A DNA stretch of 37,133 nucleotides from Rhizophagus sp. LPA8_4_AMF. Lineage: Eukaryota; Glomeromycota; Glomeromycetes; Glomerales; Glomeraceae. Position 1 is the first letter of the stretch. Every line of letters starts with the position of its first letter. The stretch covers positions 1 through 37,133 of the forward strand of contig JADRCO010000337.1 of NCBI GenBank assembly GCA_021464525.1, read 5' to 3'. The notes under the pieces were generated by a model that saw nothing but the letters and a program-made list of their open reading frames with translations, was not told where the DNA came from and made no database searches. This document shows, in pieces, positions 1 through 9,352 of the stretch. The translations under genes and the position numbers were made by a program.

Positions 1-355
1 TAATAAAGGTTTCATAAGCAAACATTAATCCAATTAATCTAAAACTTTAGGATTGAATATTTGAAATACAGCAAATAAGTTTTATTAATAATTAATTGTA
101 TATTATATTTGAAAATTTAATGTTTAATTATAACCAACTTTTTATTGTAAAGTGAGGTGCGTCAGGTAACGATTTTAATCTGAGGTGTGTCAGATTTAAT
201 CTGAGGTAAGAATCGATCTGAAGCACAACATATACACTATTTTTTATTAATATTTATAATTAATTAAATATTTATAATTATCGACCTAAAATAAATAAAT
301 AAATAAAAGTTTTTATTCAATTTTAATCATGTGATAAAATGTGGCTTTTGTTTAT
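1..355. other. AT-rich flank with short repeats
   Basis: No gene is visible. It contains three copies of a TGAGGT-type word near 153-210, two of them as TTTAATCTGAGGT. An AT-rich block at 237-272 reappears almost unchanged at 1739-1776, on the other side of the Tc1-like element. Confidence 0.5.
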
Positions 356-1646
356 TTCCAATTTTGGTGATGCGTTATTTTTGTGGTTTTTTTAAAAAAA
401 AAAATAAATCAAAATTTTCACAAAATCAAAAATTTATAAATACAAATGACTAAAAACAAACTTCAACCTTTTCTTTATCAAAATATGTAAAAAAACTAAA
501 AATGACGAGATTAACTATTGAACAAAGAGTTGAAATTATTACTCTTATTGAGGAAGGGTACCCTACCTGTTACATTGCAAATAGAATGGGTGTTCATCAG
601 TTAACAGTTGTAAGAACTTACCAACGTATGTGAGAAACTGGTAGTATTAAAGACAAATCGAAGCCAGGTCACCTACAAAAATTTTCTATCTATATTGAAC
701 AGAAAATGATTTGGCTTCTTGCTTCCAAAGAATATTTTACGGCTATTGATATTTAAGATAAGCTGAAAACAGAAGATAATATTCAAGTTTCAGCAGAAAC
801 TATACGCTGAACACTTCAAAGAAATAGGTTAAGGTCAATAGTTAAAAGAAAAAAGCTCTACCTTAAGAAAACTCATTGAAATCATCATCTTGCCTTCACT
901 CAAAAGTACCAAAATTGGACTGTTGAAGATTGGTCAAGAGTAATATGATCAGACGAAAGTAAGTTTATGATTTTTGGGTTTGACGGATGTCAGTATTGTT
1001 GGAAAAGAACAGAGAAACCTTTAAGAGCCCTCATGTTAAACCAACAGTTAAATTTGGCAGTAGAAATATTATGGTTTGGGGATGCTTCACTTCAAAAGGT
1101 ATTGGCAACCTTTGTAGGATAAATGGAGGTTAGATAGTGAACTTTATTGCCGAATTTTAACAGAAGATTTTTTAGGAACTCTCTCCTATTATGATTTAGA
1201 AGTTGATGGAGTCATTTTCCAGCAGAATAACGACCCTAAACATACCTCTAATTGTGCAAAGGACTGGTTTTTTCATAATGGTGTTGAAGTTCTTGACTGG
1301 CCAGCTCAGTCACCTGATCTTAACCTAATAGAACACCTCTGAAATGAAGTGGATAGATATTTACGAAAACTTCCAGTTCGAATTTCAGGAAAAGAAGACT
1401 TATGGGATAAAATTCAGGACGTATAGAACAAAATAGGAGTGAATGTGTGCATGAAATTAATTAAGTCTATGCCAAGGCAAATAATTGATATCATAAAAGC
1501 AAGAGAAAGTTACACAGAGTGGTAGTAAAGTGTGATATAATGTTTAAATGCATAAAAGTATATTTATTTTAAATTTTTTTTTATAAAATTCTGATAAATT
1601 CCTATTTGGTATAAATCACATATGTAACGCATCACTGAAATTGGAA
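356..1646 (+). mobile_element. Tc1/mariner-like DNA transposon, inactive
   Basis: The element is bounded by imperfect terminal inverted repeats. The left arm at 356-377 is matched by the reverse complement of 1625-1646 with about 2 mismatches in 22 bp, and weaker similarity continues inward. The arms share the core GTGATGCGTTA. Between them lies a degraded DD34E transposase. Its size of about 1.3 kb is normal for a Tc1 element. The exact outer edge is uncertain, because the similarity stops without a clean TA duplication on both sides. Confidence 0.8.
502..1525 (+). pseudogene. Tc1-type transposase pseudogene
   Basis: Translation from ATG 502 gives an N-terminal helix-turn-helix (ERVEIITLIEEGY), then the DDE core: WSDESKF around 946-966, QQNNDPKHTS at 1220-1249, and WPAQSPDLNLIEHLWNE around 1298-1348. 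The reading frame ends at TAG 1523-1525. The gene is dead. In-frame TGA codons lie at 631, 808, 877, 946 and 1340, TAA at 754 and TAG at 1424. Frameshifts lie near 1028 and 1130. The second catalytic Asp, expected at the first position of the DNDP motif, is Asn (AAT, 1226-1228). The Glu at 1331-1333 is kept with the usual 34-residue spacing. The TGAs at 946 and 1340 replace Trp codons that are conserved in the family. Confidence 0.85.
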
Positions 1647-1955
1647 TTTGTGATCATTAGAAATTTTTTTTTATTATTAAATTTAAATAAAATTACGTTT
1701 TTATTTATTTATTTTAGTTTAATAAATTGAAATATATTCTATTTTTTGTTAGTAATATTTATAATTAATTAAATATAACAATTTGAAGTTTTAAATTTAA
1801 GTAATGCGTTTCTTTAGTGAGCTACTGTATATGTGGGCCAAAACTTTTAGAAGACTTAGACGAAAATGAAAAACTACTGGAACTTCTATCTATAGCTGAA
1901 CTTTTTTAGGAATAAATTTGACAATGATAAAAACCTTTTATTTGTGGTCTTTTAA
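1647..1955. other. AT-rich spacer after the Tc1 element
   Basis: No intact gene. The right copy of the AT-rich flanking repeat is at 1739-1776. From about 1830 a short acidic frame (LLEDLDENEKLLELLS) is readable before stops, and may be the 5' remnant of the next degraded repeat. Confidence 0.35.
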
Positions 1956-3583
1956 ATGAAGGATGAGTTCTTCTACAAGCAACATTTGAAAAAAGTATTT
2001 AAGATCACATATGAGGCAAAATTTGAAGATTATAAAAAAACTAGCTCTCCTATCAGCCTCGATAACTGCTATATTAAGGCTGTTATTTTCAATTTAATTA
2101 TAAATATTATTCTACATGCCTATACTGTGGGCTTTAGAAAGGATGATGTCATAAAACAAATGCAGATAGTGACAATGATTTTAATTTTGGAAAGCTAGTA
2201 ATATCATCTACTCCTGATGCTGACCTCAGAATAGTAACTGCAAATAGTGATGAGCACCAATCAAATCTTGAACAATTTTCTGTTGATAATGACATTTTGT
2301 TTACTTCTGTGATATCTAAATCTAAAAGGAAACGTGAGAGGAAAAAAGCAAAGACATAAGCTTTAGCTACAGCTAAATAACAAATAGTATTGTGTTACTG
2401 GATAAATAAAAACAAAAGATGTCTTCCTCTATTACGAGACATGATAATAATTTTTTATTTAAAGGTACACAACTTACCAAACCTGTTTTTGAAACCAAAC
2501 TCGATAACATCAAAGAACTAGCTTTAAAGAAAGAAATTAAAGTGATCAAGACTGGCAAATAGGATGTAAATTATGTAATTACTAGACACAAATCTGTAGG
2601 CCTTGCCATTATGAATATTTGTGATATTATTATTTATGATGTTCCAGCAGTTTGAACGATTCAGTACCTCTTATAACAATTGTTTTTATGAGAACTTACT
2701 ATCTCAGTTACCGTATAGCACTGTCTAAAATACCCGGGTCTATATCAATTTCAGCGATTTAAAAATTGAATTATACCCAGGTGTGTATGTTCATCCTGTC
2801 AGTACAAGACAAATTTAATATATGAAAATTTTAAATTTGATTTATAATATTGGTTAAATATTCTAATTTTTAGGAAATACAATAGATCTACATATCACAT
2901 TCTTGGTATATCGAGACGGGTATTTTATATGGAGTACGCTGAAAGGGGGGTCTCTTAGTCAGTGCTATACGGTAGCCGTAAGATGCAGAAAAATACTCTA
3001 CAGTATGAGTAAAAACTGAGATGTTTGACATTATGCATTACACCTTTGATGGCAACACTTGGGTTGCACCTCTAGAAAACTTTTACATGAGATAGTTTCC
3101 TGTCTCATGAAATCTGAAGAAATGAAATGATGAGAACTCTTTCAATCAAGTGGTCATTTATGGTGTTCTAGCATTATGACCTATGATTTCTTACAAGTAG
3201 ACAGTAATATTCATACCTTTTTTTGTGAAGCCAATGCAAAATCTTATAAGTTAGTAAAACTCCCAGATAGCACCTCCAAATTAATCGCTTTCTTCGAATC
3301 ATGAAATAATCTTACTTTATTAATTGGAAAGAAAATTAAATGGATGGATCAGAAATTAAAATGGACTTGCCATACTACTTTGACATCACTTGCTGCTAAG
3401 AGGAAATCAAATACTAACTTTTTCTCTTTAAATACTAATCAAATAAAAAAGAATCTGAAAAATATAACTTACAGATCAAATGCTATACCGGTTAAATCAA
3501 GAACTTCACATAAGAAGTCAAACACCAATCTGAAGGATAATGAAAAGAAATCTGAAACTTCATTGACTAGCAAATCAAATTAA
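1956..3583 (+). pseudogene. Broken repeat-family protein, RRM-like ORF1 type
   Basis: A once-continuous coding region can be followed through several frames: 1956-2198, then an acidic to lysine-rich stretch to about 2358, then 2430-2710, and after an inserted element about 2975-3583. The final open piece, 3344-3583, is lysine/serine-rich and ends in TAA. The middle part has the pattern VPA.WTIQ, ISVSRKMQKY, FP.SWNLK and SKLIAFFES. From memory this resembles the abundant RRM-like repeat proteins of Rhizophagus, possibly ORF1 of a retroelement. That family call is inference. The copy is damaged by many stops, mostly TGA, at least two frameshifts, and a 262-bp insertion at 2711-2972. Confidence 0.45.
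2711..2972. mobile_element. Short TIR element nested in the broken ORF
   Basis: 262 bp with terminal inverted repeats. CCGTATAGCACTG begins the left end, and its exact complement ends the right end (CAGTGCTATACGG). Weaker similarity continues inward, with ACCC and TTTCAGCG on both arms. TA dinucleotides at 2709-2710 and 2973-2974 look like a target-site duplication. It interrupts the repeat coding region, whose frame resumes after one TA is removed. It encodes no protein, so it is a MITE-like passenger moved by a Tc1/mariner or pogo-type enzyme. Confidence 0.75.
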
Positions 3584-4110
3584 TCAGGGTCAAAATACAG
3601 TAAATGAGCTTTATACACAAAAATCAAGTTCTTGAAGAAACCACTTAAAAAGCTTATTTAGGATACAACTGCTTTCACCATCAGTTATTTTCTTAGCTCC
3701 CTCTGGATTAATGGTGAACAGTTGTAGTTTAGACTTTTTTGGGATATACCTTTGTTTTCTTTATTTGCTTTTTATCTTATTTTCTTTATTATGTTTCTTT
3801 ATTTGTCTTTTAAAGAGAATTTTTTCTTTTTTTTTTTTTTTATTTCATTTTTTTTACATAATATGTCTTCTGCACTCCTGTAACTGTGAGACTTTTTGGC
3901 TAAGAGCACTCTAGATTTACCTCTTAAATCACTCGCAATAGGTAAATAGAAGCAAGTCAGTGCATACATAGGGTGTCTTTTGAGATGATAGGTAGTTTAT
4001 TGGGTAGTTTTTAGATTAGTTGAGTAAAAAGCTTTTTAAAAGGTTTGCATTTAACTTATTTTAGAGCTATCTTAACTTAATAAATGTGTCGCTTTATCAT
4101 AAAAAAAAAA
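3584..4110 (+). other. Possible 3' untranslated tail of the repeat copy
   Basis: This stretch follows the stop of the broken ORF and has no coding sense. It includes a pyrimidine-rich part at 3750-3850. It ends in a run of ten A at 4101-4110 after AATAAATGTGTCGC, which looks like a retroposed poly(A) tail. This would make 1956-4110 a single reverse-transcribed insertion, but target-site duplications were not identified. Confidence 0.35.
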
Positions 4111-4669
4111 GTAATAATTATATATTGCTAAAATTATATATAAATTTATAGCTGTTAGATAAAATTTATAGTCCAATAATCCAAATTTTAATGGAATTGG
4201 AATGGATTAAGTCCAGTAATCCAATAGTCCAATATTTCAAAAGTCTAATTGGTTAATGAACTAATAAAATCAAATATATGTAGTCCAAAAGGCTAAATAC
4301 TGATCATAAATTTATGATGATATAAGAAATATTGTTTGCTCTATATTCCATATTGTGTTTAAGCTATCAACTTCCTTCTTTAATCTTTATATACTATGAT
4401 AAGATCAAGATCAATTCAAGTTTAATCCATAAATCAGCCTATCATAGTAAAGGATATAGATTTCCATTTAGACTTAAAGGTGTAATGTAACAGAATAATC
4501 ATCTAGAAGTTCTTCCATATTTATTACCATCTCAATGGCTCCTAAAGATACTACAATATCAGGATTCAGGTTGGTTTTACTCAAATTTACTACAGATTGT
4601 AACTTGTAATTACTAATACAGCAGAATATAGTTGTAAAACCTTAACTAATATATACTGATACAATTAAG
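4111..4669. repeat. AT-rich spacer with AGTCCAATAAT-type short repeats
   Basis: Between 4168 and 4290 the words AGTCCAATAATCC, AGTCCAGTAATCC and AGTCCAAT recur, a degenerate minisatellite-like patch. From 4480 to 4600 the minus strand can be read for about 38 codons without a stop (includes NPDIVVSLGAIEMVINMEEL). I cannot assign this to a family, and it may be debris of a coding repeat. Confidence 0.35.
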
Positions 4670-4671
4670 TA

Positions 4672-4843
4672 CAGTCAATCCTTGATATAGCGAACTCTTG
4701 ATATAGGTAATTTTAAATACATTTATAATTAATTTAGCCTCGCTATAATGAAGTAGCCAATCAAATTGCTTAAAATCTTCACTATAACCCTATAGCGAAG
4801 TTGAAGTTCAGAACCTAGGGTTCACTATATCAAGGGTTGACTG
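4672..4843. mobile_element. 172-bp pogo/Tigger-like MITE
   Basis: The ends are CAGTCAATCCTTGATATAGC and, on the opposite strand, CAGTCAACCCTTGATATAGT, flanked by TA at 4670-4671 and 4844-4845. A CAGT start with TA duplication and a CAGTCAACCCT-like terminus is typical of pogo/Tigger-group elements. A second pair of internal arms is present (CGCTATAATGAAG near 4741; CTTCACTATAACC near 4780). There is no coding capacity. Confidence 0.85.
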
Positions 4844-4845
4844 TA

Positions 4846-5706
4846 TTCTTAATAGTGACTAATCAGACAGAAAGTAACAGAAGATACAGAATCAGATTTT
4901 AAAGGTGATCACTTTAGGTTTTAAACTATTATCAACCAGTATGTTAAAATTCATCAGAAAATCAAACCCCACTTTTAAACCTAATATATCACTTAATTTT
5001 ATAAATAATTCAGTTAGTTTATAATCTTCAAAAAAGCCACTAATTATATAATTAGTTAAATTATTACAAAGATATTGCACTGGAGTTTTTAGCATCTATG
5101 GATACTATCTAGGCTAAATAGACTCCAAAGATATTGTTAAGTGATTTTTAGGACAAGAACCACTCCAATAGTATTATAAAGTAACTATATATCAGAACAA
5201 TACAATGAATTTACCATAGTTTTAGAGTTAAAATAAAGAACATCATGACTTTCTGTTAAAGTATGTAGTCTAACTGTATATATTGATACATCATGATGCA
5301 TTCTTCATAAAACCCTGCTTACTTTTAATAAAGGTATTAGTAAACTTAAAGTAAATTTATATGTAAACTACTTATTGTATATAGATAAATTATATATAAA
5401 AAAGGAAATGTTACACTGCATTATTTTGATTTTTTTCCTTTTTAGATTAATTAACCAATAGAATTGCAAAAAAAAATAAGGTAAAATTACATATAAAAGT
5501 TGAAATTTTTATAGAGACCTTTATTAGAAGTAAGCAAAGTTCTTTTCTCACTAATTTTATACCTTCATTTCAACATATATGATTTATACACATGTAGTAA
5601 AATTCAGTGCAGATCTTGTAAATAGTGAAAATTAAACTTACATCCTTACCATAATCAAGTTTATTGAGAGGATTTATAGATTAACCAATGAGTTAGAGCA
5701 TCTAAA
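4846..5706. other. AT-rich DNA with a short minus-strand coding remnant
   Basis: Mostly featureless. On the minus strand, 5095-4892 reads 67 codons. The phrase GFDFLMNFNILVDNSLKPKVITF loosely resembles the end of a retropepsin domain (GMDFL...VITF). The upstream minus-strand sequence is full of stops. If real, it is a fragment of a retroelement protease. Confidence in that is low. Confidence 0.25.
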
Positions 5707-5708
5707 CT

Positions 5709-6237
5709 CTCTTTTTATTTTTTTATTTTTTTATTTATTTTTTTTATTATTTATTATTTTTTCTTTATTTCTTCTATTTTTTTACATTTTTACTTCATTT
5801 CTTTTGCTCTTTTTATTCTTTTTATTCTTTTTTTCTTTTTTTTTCTTTTTTTTCATTTACATTTTATTTTTTTCATTTCTTTATATCATTCTTTATTTTT
5901 TTTATTTTTATTTCATTTCCACTTTATTTTTTTCGTTTCTTTACACTATATTTTATTATTTTCATTTTTTTTTCATTCCTATTTCTTTTATTTTTTTTAT
6001 ACTATTTATTCCTTTTATTTTTTTATTCTATTTTTTCACCTCTTTTATTTGTTTTTTTTTATTTTTTTTTCATTTTTACTTATCTTTTTTATTTTTTTTA
6101 TTTTTTTTACTTTCTCTTTGCTCTATTTTATTTTTTTACTTTCTTTCATTTCTTTCATTTCCTTTCACTTTTTCTATTTTTTCATTCACCTTCATTTTTT
6201 TTTTTCATCACATATTCTCTTTTTTTTTATTATTATA
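5709..6237 (+). repeat. T-rich pyrimidine tract, about 530 bp
   Basis: The plus strand consists almost only of T runs of 3-10 broken by single A or C, with very few G. Long open frames here translate to Phe/Leu/Ser-only strings and are artefacts of composition. It is not a simple microsatellite, since the unit wanders among TTTTTA, TTTC and TTTATTTTT forms. Such strand asymmetry can favour triplex or nucleosome-free DNA. Confidence 0.85.
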
Positions 6238-7811
6238 ACTTATTTTTTTATTATTTCTATCAAAAAATTTAGTATTTTGAATAGTATGAGTTTATTTTTT
6301 TCAATCAATAAATCATGTAATCTATTTAAAATTAAAAACTTTTAATGTAAAAATATTTTAAGCATATTTATTTTATATTTAAAAAAATTTAGCCAATCAA
6401 AAAGTTTTAAAAAATTTATAGAGGATTTATATACAAATTATGAAATAAGAAATATCAATCAAATTTAATAAATTTAATAAATTAAATATAAGTAAAATCA
6501 TCTAGCTAATTATATCAATTAAATTTAATAAATTTAATAAATTAAATATAAGTAAAATCATCTAGCTAGATGAAATCACTCCTAAGTGATTTTACCTGAG
6601 TGCAAATTAGAAATAGTCATTTTATTATTAATTAAATAAAAAATACTTCAAAATAAGTTCTTCTATTTTTAATTAATAAAAATAACTGATTTTATTAATT
6701 TTAAGCAGTTGGTTACTTTTGGCAATTTACTATATATGAAAATTTTTAAAAATTATAACATCAATTAATAGTAGTAATAATTAGTAATATAATAGTAATA
6801 AATACTAATTATGAATTTAGATTCTAAGATCCTACTATTTTTTTGTAAGTATAAATACAAATGGATTAGCTATGCTAAAATAATTAAAAATTTATGCAGA
6901 ATAAAAGTTAATCTAGTTTTCTATTTCTTATAAGCAAAAGCTGAATCTTTAAAATATAAACTAATAATAACTTATATACAAAAAGAATTCAATTGCTACT
7001 TCAAAAAATATTTAGATAACTGATTATGTAGTAAAAAACTATATTTATACTAGAGAAATTTATTATTTATAATATTTTTTTTATCTAATTTTAACTTAAT
7101 ATTTTAATTATTTAAAAAGCTAAAATCACATAATTGTAATAAAAATTAAAATACAGAAAAAATATATAATAATAAATGTATCTATTAACTTTAATAAAAA
7201 GTTTATATAATTATAACTTCATTAGGAAAATTGCATATAAAATGATATTTGGCTAATTGAAATTTAAAGTAATATAAAAAATATAAATGATTTTAAGCTA
7301 TTATTTATTCCTATTAAAATTACAATAGTATTACAACTGCTACTTTATTTTCAAATTCTATTACTTATCAAAGATCCCAAATAATACTAAAAAACTCAGT
7401 TCTGATTTTATATAAGCCTTATAAGTTATAATAAATTCTGGTTTCAAATGTATAAAGTTATATTAACTTTTTTGGCTTCAAATTTTGCTATCTCAAAAGC
7501 CAGTAATTGGTTTTTAGTAATTTTGAATTTGTTAGATTCAGCTTATTAAGATGAACATTTTAATATCTATATTATTTTTGTAAGTGCAATATTAATTGAA
7601 ATATTTTATTTTGAAATTTTATTATACAGAATCTGAATTATTTTAGTATTATTCAGAATTCTATCTATCCTATATTTATTGAAATAAATTGCAAATTGTT
7701 TAAAATTATTTAAGATGAAAAAAAATGCAAGTTGATTAAATATTATGAAATTTAAATTAATCTAAATAGAATTACTAATTAATATAATATTTATTTGAAA
7801 TAATTTTACTA
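6238..7811. repeat. AT-rich stretch with a 60-bp tandem duplication
   Basis: The only structure is at 6452-6568: two copies of a segment with a 60-bp period, about 57 bp each and differing at about one base (both contain TTTAATAAATTTAATAAATT). The second copy runs into a perfect 16-bp palindrome TCATCTAGCTAGATGA (6559-6574) and a hairpin AAATCACT-ccta-AGTGATTT (about 6575-6594). The rest, to 7811, has no gene that I can see. Confidence 0.7.
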
Positions 7812-8160
7812 ATAAATGGGGGGTTTTTCTTTTTTTTTAAAAGGCGGGATCATATTTATTGATAATAATGCTAAAGTAATACAATAAATTTACGAAAAGT
7901 AAAACAAAATTAAAGTATTCTAATGAAAATTAAGCATTACCAACTAACTGCACCTCTGAAACCAGAAAGGACCGACCAGTCACCTCAAAATCAAAGGCAA
8001 CTTACGTCATGAAAGACTTAAAAACACACAAAATCTTTTTAATATTCACACTGTTTGATTTCTAAAAGAAAATGCACTGAATTGTTCTTTCATGTAGTTA
8101 AAACTACATGCCATACGTAAATTCTATCTGGTATAGAATGTACTAATAAATGGTACAGAT
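7812..8160 (-). repeat. GC-richer island, possible 3' end of a retroposed repeat
   Basis: Composition changes sharply here. On the minus strand a frame near 8005-7938 reads VAFDFEVTGRSFLVSEVQLV and ends in a stop. Downstream the minus strand has CCCGCC followed by an A-rich run at 7848-7828, as expected of a poly(A) tail. The upstream half (8088-8160) is packed with short palindromes. I do not recognise the protein fragment. Confidence 0.3.
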
Positions 8161-8858
8161 ATTTTCTTTCAGATTAATTAAATAAGATTTACAAGAATCA
8201 AATAAGAAAGAATTATTAATAAAAGTAAAACTAAAGTAATAATAAATTTAAATTTCAGGAAGTAATATATTTAAAAAATCAATTAAAAAATAAAAAATAT
8301 ATATATAAATCCAAAATAAGAATTGTATAAATAAAGAAAATAAGAGTATAAATGGCATTGATAAATTTATAATTTTAACTGAATGAGATTTAATTATATT
8401 AAAGAAGTTTGGAGTATCTTAAGTAAACAGAAATATTTAAAAAGACTGATTTGATTTCAATGATAAATGGTGAGAGGTTTTTTAATAAGTTTTATTACCT
8501 TATATAAATTTTCTTGATTTTTTTTTTTATATATTTTTTTTTTTATTTTTTTTTTTATTACTTTAATTTACTGCTAGTCATTAATAAAAGTATGTATCTT
8601 TCAATTTTAAGATATATTTATATATCTTATTAAATAAAGATATTAATTAGAAGTTATTAAAGTTTTTAAAAAAAATTATTTTAATTTTAATTTTAACTTT
8701 TAAACCTTTTAATTAAAATATTTTAACTTTTTTAAATTTAATTTCATATATATTTATTTTTATTATTTTTATTTTTTAAATTTGTAATTAGCAACTATTA
8801 CTAATAATATTAAAATTACATTAATTATAGTCTATATAATTTTTTATTTACAATATTA
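8161..8858. other. AT-rich intergenic DNA
   Basis: No gene. It contains T-rich runs at 8519-8562 and A/T-rich filler. Confidence 0.5.
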
Positions 8859-9350
8859 CAGTAACACCTCCCTAAGTGCACACACCTTGGGATTGGTTAT
8901 ACATGTGCACTTAGAGAAGGTGTGCACTTAAAGAACAGCCAATAGAAAAATAGACAATAGAGAATCTAACAAAACTTTTAAATTCAAAGTTTCTTTTTAT
9001 TTATTTTAATTTAAAATGCTTTCTAATACATTTTAAAATAAAAGAACTGACATATTTTATGAAATGCAATAACTTATTAATGGCTAATACAAATTTATTT
9101 AACTTAAATAAATTTATAAAAAAATCAACTGTGACCAAATAGCTATTAATGATTGGTCAATATCATATAATAATCATATAATTGCATTTATGGATGTGAT
9201 TCTAATATACTTGGGACTTCAGAATTGCTTGCATGTGTAGAATATAGAGGGAGTGCACTTAGCTCTAAGTCCCAAGCTTAGGACCAAGCTATAGTATGCA
9301 TATAGAGAGGGAGTGCACTTATAGAGAGTGCACTTATGGAGGGGTTACTG
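8859..9350. mobile_element. 492-bp TIR element with iterated GTGCACTTA words
   Basis: The left end CAGTAACACCTCCCTAAGTG matches the complement of the right end (CACTTATGGAGGGGTTACTG) in all but 2 of 20 positions. TA lies on both sides at 8857-8858 and 9351-9352. GTGCACTTA occurs at least five times inside (near 8906, 8922, 9252, 9313 and 9328), concentrated near the two ends, and CAAGCTTAGG-type sequence lies between. It has no ORF. The CAGT terminus and TA duplication point to a pogo/Tc1-class non-autonomous element. The iterated words look like transposase binding sites. Confidence 0.8.
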
Positions 9351-9352
9351 TA

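Noticed and set aside
502-1525. Transposase as a live gene using TGA as Trp
   Set aside because: Two frameshifts, TAA and TAG codons and loss of a catalytic Asp show it is dead. Only the TGA bias is kept as an observation.
3711-3914. 67-codon hydrophobic frame
   Set aside because: Pyrimidine-rich non-coding sequence in the presumed 3' tail of the repeat. No domain.
4480-4600. Hsp70-like reading (NPDIVVSLGA) on the minus strand
   Set aside because: Only a short phrase resembles the Hsp70 VNPDEAVAYGA segment, and nothing around it supports the family.
5804-6345. Open frames of 98-144 codons on the plus strand
   Set aside because: They translate to Phe/Leu/Ser/Ile strings from the T-rich tract. 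Composition artefact.
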